Of a DNA stretch of 64,000 bases, positions 60,319 through 64,000 are shown in pieces. Both the position numbers and the translations under genes were made by a program. The stretch is from an uncultured Alphaproteobacteria bacterium (GTDB lineage Bacteria; Pseudomonadota; Alphaproteobacteria; Rs-D84): contig CALXMS010000001.1 of NCBI GenBank assembly GCA_944389535.1, positions 229,202 to 293,201 on the forward strand, in the 5' to 3' direction. Position 1 is the first letter of the stretch. Every line of letters starts with the position of its first letter. The notes beneath the pieces were generated by a model. That model did no database searches and had not been told where the DNA came from. It saw only the letters and a list, made by a program, of their open reading frames with translations.

Positions 60319-61507
60319 TAAAGAAATTTTTACAGGTCATGAGCGTGGTGCAACTATCCTAGAGGTTTTGTTGGCAATGGCGATTGTTGCCTTGGCGACG
60401 CCTTTGTTATATAGTCAAATTGCCGATACAAATAACACGTTACGCGATATGGCTGTTGCTAATAAAATTATAGGTTTGCGTGATGATGTTTTGAATTTTA
60501 TTCGTTTAAATCAAAGTGATTGGCCGGATGTAGCTCAAATAAAATTATCTGATGAAGAACTTGACCAAATTTCCGAAATACCGACAGCCGGTTTCGTTGA
60601 TAAATACATTGTAAATGGTGCAACTATAACAGATGCATATTTCGTTTTTGATTTAGATGATAGTGATTTACGTACAGCAAAAATTGCTGCTCATATTGGT
60701 GATGATGCTGCAATTGTGGGGCAAGACGGTATTGCTTATGGAAATACGTGGGCAGTTTCAGCACCAGATTTTAAACCGGGTAATTTAATATATAGAATAT
60801 CCAGAAATATAGAAGGAGAAGACAAAACTAAATATTTACATCGTACAGAAACATCTGAAGATCATTTAAACATGATGTTGCGCGATTTAAATATGAATAA
60901 TAATACTATTTATGATGTCGGAACAATAGAAGCAAAATCCGCAAAAATAAATAATGTATCAAGTCAGTTTATAGAGACCAGTAATTTGGTTGCTGATACT
61001 TTATATTTTTCTAATGGGGCGAATTTAGACGGAGAAAACGCCATATTTAATTCTATTAGGGTCACAGGAGATATATCTGGTTTTAGAAATATATATGCGG
61101 ATAGCTTAAATGGCAATGCATATACTACGTCCGGACGTGTCATAGCAGATAGGGCGACGGTTGTAAATTCTGTAAACGTCGGTGATACGTTAACTTTAAA
61201 ATCAGACTCTACACGTACTATAAGCGGCTTTACAGGGATAATTGCCCATACTGTTTATACGTCATATGTTTCTGCAGAAGAGATGATTTTTTATGAAGAT
61301 TTTGGTTTGACTATATCCGGTGAATTATTGATGTCTACAACGGCACCGTTGGAAATAGGAAGATGGACTTTTCCGTCTTTGACGCCACCAAAGTTTTCTG
61401 AACTATTTTTATCACGAGCATCTGTACCGTCTATGCCATCAGAAAAAGAGTTTGATTTAATTATGTCTTCTGACTGGCAATACGTACAGCCAAAGGAAGT
61501 TAAATAA
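60299..61507 (+). CDS. Giant prepilin-like protein 2
   Basis: A 402-residue protein. A 17-residue leader ends in HERG, followed by ATILEVLLAMAIVALATPLL, with Glu at mature position 5, a textbook prepilin signal. The region around residues 195-300 has the block MLRDLNMNNNTIYDVG and further short repeats with beta-helix character (ADTLYFSNGANLDGEN, IYADSLNGNAY), like PilV or phage fibre stalks. The start overlaps giant prepilin 1, and its stop overlaps the start of giant prepilin 3 (TAATG). Probably a minor pilin or adhesin. Confidence 0.8.
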   Translation: MEVTAGNKEIFTGHERGATILEVLLAMAIVALATPLLYSQIADTNNTLRDMAVANKIIGLRDDVLNFIRLNQSDWPDVAQIKLSDEELDQISEIPTAGFVDKYIVNGATITDAYFVFDLDDSDLRTAKIAAHIGDDAAIVGQDGIAYGNTWAVSAPDFKPGNLIYRISRNIEGEDKTKYLHRTETSEDHLNMMLRDLNMNNNTIYDVGTIEAKSAKINNVSSQFIETSNLVADTLYFSNGANLDGENAIFNSIRVTGDISGFRNIYADSLNGNAYTTSGRVIADRATVVNSVNVGDTLTLKSDSTRTISGFTGIIAHTVYTSYVSAEEMIFYEDFGLTISGELLMSTTAPLEIGRWTFPSLTPPKFSELFLSRASVPSMPSEKEFDLIMSSDWQYVQPKEVK

Positions 61508-62820
61508 TGTCTAGGGTAAAAAATTTTTTCTTTGCGCAAAATCACAACCAATCCGGTTCAATGTTGGTTGAGTTGTTGATGACTGTTGCTTTGGCTGCAA
61601 TAATAATGCCCTTCATTTTTAAATATCAACAAAGCGTTGTTCAGCGTTCAGAAAATATAGCAATTGCCGGACGAATGGAAAAAATACAGTCTGTGTTGGA
61701 ACGTTATATAGTAGATAATCGCGAAACGTTAATGAATACAGTAGGGCGTAATATTGTACGTGTGAATTTATCAGATTTAGAAAAATACGGCCTGTCGTCT
61801 GATATAGTAAATGATGGACAATACCAATTAAGGGTTTTGAAATCTAGTGATATAGAAGGGCGGGCAACGTTGCAAGGCGTTATTGTCTTTTCGTCTGATG
61901 ATATTACACCTATGCGCACCCGGGAAATAGTTGCACTTGGGGGAGACTCTATGGGGTTTATAGAGGGTAACCGGGCATATGGAACTTTTGGGGCATGGCA
62001 TGCAGATGCCATTGATTTAGGTTTAAACGTTTCAGAAGGGGTGGTAGAAACGACGGCGGTAAATAGTAATAATGCTCTTTATTTGTATAGAGTGCCAACT
62101 GATGATGAAAATGATTCCATGATGTTATCTGGATTAAACTTAGGTGGGCATGACATCATTAATTCTACTTTTTTCAATGCTTCTTCCGTAGAGTTTACAG
62201 AAACTATGACGCTTGGGGTCACGGCAACGAAGGAGGTAATTTTTCAAAATAGAACAACGCTTGATAAAATACTTGAGGTACAAAATGCAACTGTTTCTGG
62301 AACGTTATCTTCGGATTCCAGAACATTAGAAATTGGTAAAACGTTATCTATGGGGGACGTTGGAAAGTTTACAAGTTTTACTACCGGAGATTTATGGGTT
62401 TCAAATATGACTTTGGAAGGCTTGTCTATAAATTCTGATGATGGTCCTTCTATACTAAATATAAATAAATCTTTGGATATGACGGGTGGTATCATAGATG
62501 CTATGTTTGTAACGGTAGGTTTTGCGGGATCTATTACCCCACGTTTAAAAGTATATGACAGGATAGAAGATTCTACTAATCCAGATTATTATTGGGATGT
62601 GGCTTCTTCAACGGCAAATTTTATGGATTTGTCTTTGCAAGATTTGTCTCGAATGGCACAAATGCTGATATACGAAGAAAAAGATAGAAATACCGATACT
62701 TGGCGTATATTCAGTACAGTTGTATCTAATAAAAATGCGACGGCATCTGATTATATAAATGCAATTAACGAAATTCAAACCGCTGTAAGAATAAAATATC
62801 GTCAGTTGAATTTAGAATAA
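61507..62820 (+). CDS. Giant prepilin-like protein 3
   Basis: A 437-residue protein with a 17-residue leader ending in QSG, followed by SMLVELLMTVALAAIIMPFI with Glu at mature position 5. YQQSVVQRSENIAIAGRMEKIQSVLERYI continues the N-terminal helix. The block MLSGLNLGGHDIINS resembles MLRDLNMNNNTIYDV in giant prepilin 2, suggesting shared ancestry. The long C-terminal part is rich in beta-like repeats. It is translationally coupled to giant prepilin 2. The three proteins probably form one complex or successive pilus components. Confidence 0.8.
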   Translation: MSRVKNFFFAQNHNQSGSMLVELLMTVALAAIIMPFIFKYQQSVVQRSENIAIAGRMEKIQSVLERYIVDNRETLMNTVGRNIVRVNLSDLEKYGLSSDIVNDGQYQLRVLKSSDIEGRATLQGVIVFSSDDITPMRTREIVALGGDSMGFIEGNRAYGTFGAWHADAIDLGLNVSEGVVETTAVNSNNALYLYRVPTDDENDSMMLSGLNLGGHDIINSTFFNASSVEFTETMTLGVTATKEVIFQNRTTLDKILEVQNATVSGTLSSDSRTLEIGKTLSMGDVGKFTSFTTGDLWVSNMTLEGLSINSDDGPSILNINKSLDMTGGIIDAMFVTVGFAGSITPRLKVYDRIEDSTNPDYYWDVASSTANFMDLSLQDLSRMAQMLIYEEKDRNTDTWRIFSTVVSNKNATASDYINAINEIQTAVRIKYRQLNLE

Positions 62821-62840
62821 AATGTGGTATAAATCATAAC

Positions 62841-63350
62841 ATGAAGACAGTATGTGAGTTTTGTAAAACAGAGTATTCATTAGACGTTGTGCCTAATGGA
62901 CCAGTTAAGTGCGCAATTTGTGGAAATACATGGATTGTTCATCGTCCCCAGCGTCGTAATCCGATGTTAGTATTTATCGCTTCTATGTGTGCTTTGTTAG
63001 CTGCAATTGTTTTTGCTGTTGCTGTATTGTATCAATATCAGGTAAAAGAAATTCGTGATAATCCTGTAATAGCAGAAATATCTGCAATTACAACGGATAC
63101 AGACGAAAATGGAGTCCAGCATTTCCTTGTTTCTGGTCGTGTAATGAATCGGTCAGAGCAAATTTATGGCGTGCCTAGTTTGGTAATTGTTTCTTATGAT
63201 ACAAAAGGTAATGTAATATCAAGACAACGTTTTATGCCGTCTGCAACGTTATTAGATGCTGGGACGGATGTTAAATTTAAGCATAAACTATCTGTTCCAA
63301 TTGATAAGGTTGAAAAGATTGCGGTTGAACTAGAAACACAAGGAAAATGA
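62841..63350 (+). CDS. Zinc-ribbon membrane protein (MJ0042/DUF3426-like)
   Basis: A 169-residue protein with an N-terminal zinc ribbon (C5, C8, C24, C27; CEFCKTEY and CAICGNTW), one membrane segment (about residues 42-66) and a beta-rich C-terminal domain, probably periplasmic. This matches alphaproteobacterial zinc-ribbon proteins with a DUF3426-like tail. It lies 20 bases after giant prepilin 3 and overlaps the next gene by 4 bases, so it is likely part of the same transcript. Function is unknown. Confidence 0.78.
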   Translation: MKTVCEFCKTEYSLDVVPNGPVKCAICGNTWIVHRPQRRNPMLVFIASMCALLAAIVFAVAVLYQYQVKEIRDNPVIAEISAITTDTDENGVQHFLVSGRVMNRSEQIYGVPSLVIVSYDTKGNVISRQRFMPSATLLDAGTDVKFKHKLSVPIDKVEKIAVELETQGK

Positions 63351-63859
63351 TAATGAAAAGATTTATAATTCGCTGTTTAATGGTTGTTTCGTTCATAACT
63401 GGTGCTATGGCTGCCGAAGAAAATTCTCAAACGCAGGGCGGGGATCAAGGAAAGCCTAATCCAAATCAGCAACCAAGGATTAGCATTTTTTCTACTAGTA
63501 CGGATTGGGAGGGTTTAACCGGCTTACGTTATTCAGAATATCGCGGTAAATTCATCCCGTCATCTGGAATTATAGGGCGAGGTTTAGTTTTATATTATTT
63601 AGATGGTTTCCCTTGTTATGGTCTGGGTGAGGGGGTGCGAGTTTGGTTGGGACCAAACGATAAACATGAAGGTGAATTGTGGCTTGCGTGTTTATATGCT
63701 CCTGAAGAAATAAAATTTACTTGGCGTAATGCCACTCGTGATGCGGATCAAGCAGAAAGCACAGGAATATTAATTTGTCCTGTTAAAAGTTCCGGACGTG
63801 AATTAACTATAGATTTAGGAAATTGTGAAAAAGGCCCAGAATGGGAAGAATATAAATAG
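63347..63859 (+). CDS. Small secreted protein of unknown function
   Basis: A 170-residue protein with a signal peptide (MKRFIIRCLMVVSFITGAMAA) followed by a Gln/Pro/Asn-rich linker (residues ~25-45) and a compact domain. The domain has three cysteines (in FPCYGLG, LACLY, ICPVK) and a fourth near the end (GNCEKG), suggesting two disulphides. I do not recognise a family. It starts at the tandem ATG ATA ATG, overlapping the zinc-ribbon gene by 4 bases, and is therefore probably co-expressed with it. Confidence 0.65.
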   Translation: MIMKRFIIRCLMVVSFITGAMAAEENSQTQGGDQGKPNPNQQPRISIFSTSTDWEGLTGLRYSEYRGKFIPSSGIIGRGLVLYYLDGFPCYGLGEGVRVWLGPNDKHEGELWLACLYAPEEIKFTWRNATRDADQAESTGILICPVKSSGRELTIDLGNCEKGPEWEEYK

Positions 63860-63866
63860 GTTATAA

Positions 63867-64000
63867 ATGCAGGACATTCGTAATTTTGTCGTGTCCGATT
63901 CCGACGTAGGGGTACGGTTAGATAAATTTTTGGTGACACAGTTGCCAAATTTTTCACGCAGTGAAATTCAAAAATTTAATATAAAATTAAACGGCGGTAC
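63867..64000 (+). CDS. RluC/RluD-type pseudouridine synthase, N-terminal part (runs off window)
   Basis: The first 44 codons read MQDIRNFVVSDSDVGVRLDK followed by FLVTQLPNFSRSEIQKF, the S4 RNA-binding domain that opens RluC and RluD rRNA pseudouridine synthases. The catalytic domain is beyond the end of the window, so the exact enzyme cannot be named. The start lies 7 bases after the stop of the secreted protein gene. Confidence 0.8.
   Translation, partial: MQDIRNFVVSDSDVGVRLDKFLVTQLPNFSRSEIQKFNIKLNGG

Overview
The window looks like a core-genome segment of a small-genome, AT-rich (by eye under 40% GC) alphaproteobacterium. The evidence is an alpha-type SspB, a DUF4167 protein, rsmG near parAB, LPS transport and lipid A genes, TolC/Pal envelope genes and a lone VirD4. 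A host-associated or gut lineage (RF32/Enterousia-like, or a Holosporales/Rickettsiales relative) is my inference; no rRNA is present to place it. Gene density is high, intergenic gaps are short, and intrinsic terminators separate most transcription units. No rRNA, CRISPR array, IS element or complete prophage was seen.

Layout. 0-8.9 kb: fabD (partial), queH, a Cys-rich small protein, metG, tRNA-Val(GAC), accC-accB, yidD-rnpA, divergent mreB, then recF-sspB and tRNA-Cys. 8.9-13.5 kb: a tripartite efflux system (TolC-like, MacA-like, MacB split into ATPase and permease). 13.5-20.7 kb: gpsA, a TPR protein, rsmG, a putative secreted HExxH protein flanked by two parS-like palindromes, parA-parB, pal and a UDG-family protein. 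20.7-28.6 kb: infC (AUU start), xseB, mutS, an unknown gene, truB, rpsO, pnp with a hairpin leader, and ybaB. 28.6-36.8 kb: tRNA-Val(UAC), three paralogous TrpF-like proteins, an OmpA-type lipoprotein, rlmN, surA, lptD and lptG. 37-42.3 kb: nusA-infB and der. 42.4-45.3 kb: a Yip1-like membrane protein and an isolated phage tail-fibre plus tail-chaperone cassette lying between der and its usual partners. 45.3-50.9 kb: bamB-like and yfgM-like genes, rpoH, a porin-like gene and virD4. 51-58.8 kb: rsmE, an RluB-like enzyme, a TPR protein, fabZ-lpxD-skp, an OmpA lipoprotein, a prepilin, dnaX and a DUF4167 protein. 59-64 kb: an operon of three oversized prepilin-like proteins, a zinc-ribbon membrane protein, a small secreted protein and the start of an RluC/RluD pseudouridine synthase.

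Themes. Envelope biogenesis is heavily represented (LPS export, lipid A, fatty acids, outer-membrane proteins, efflux, cell shape). The least explained parts are the three-gene giant prepilin operon, which with a fourth prepilin beside dnaX suggests an uncharacterised type IV pilus or pseudopilus apparatus; the TrpF-like paralogue trio; and the phage tail cassette. Regulatory signals read directly from sequence include an AUU start for infC, an A AAA AAG slippery heptamer with a near -1 stop in dnaX, a pnp leader hairpin, and several genes whose -10 box lies only 6-9 nt from the ATG, suggesting leaderless mRNAs.
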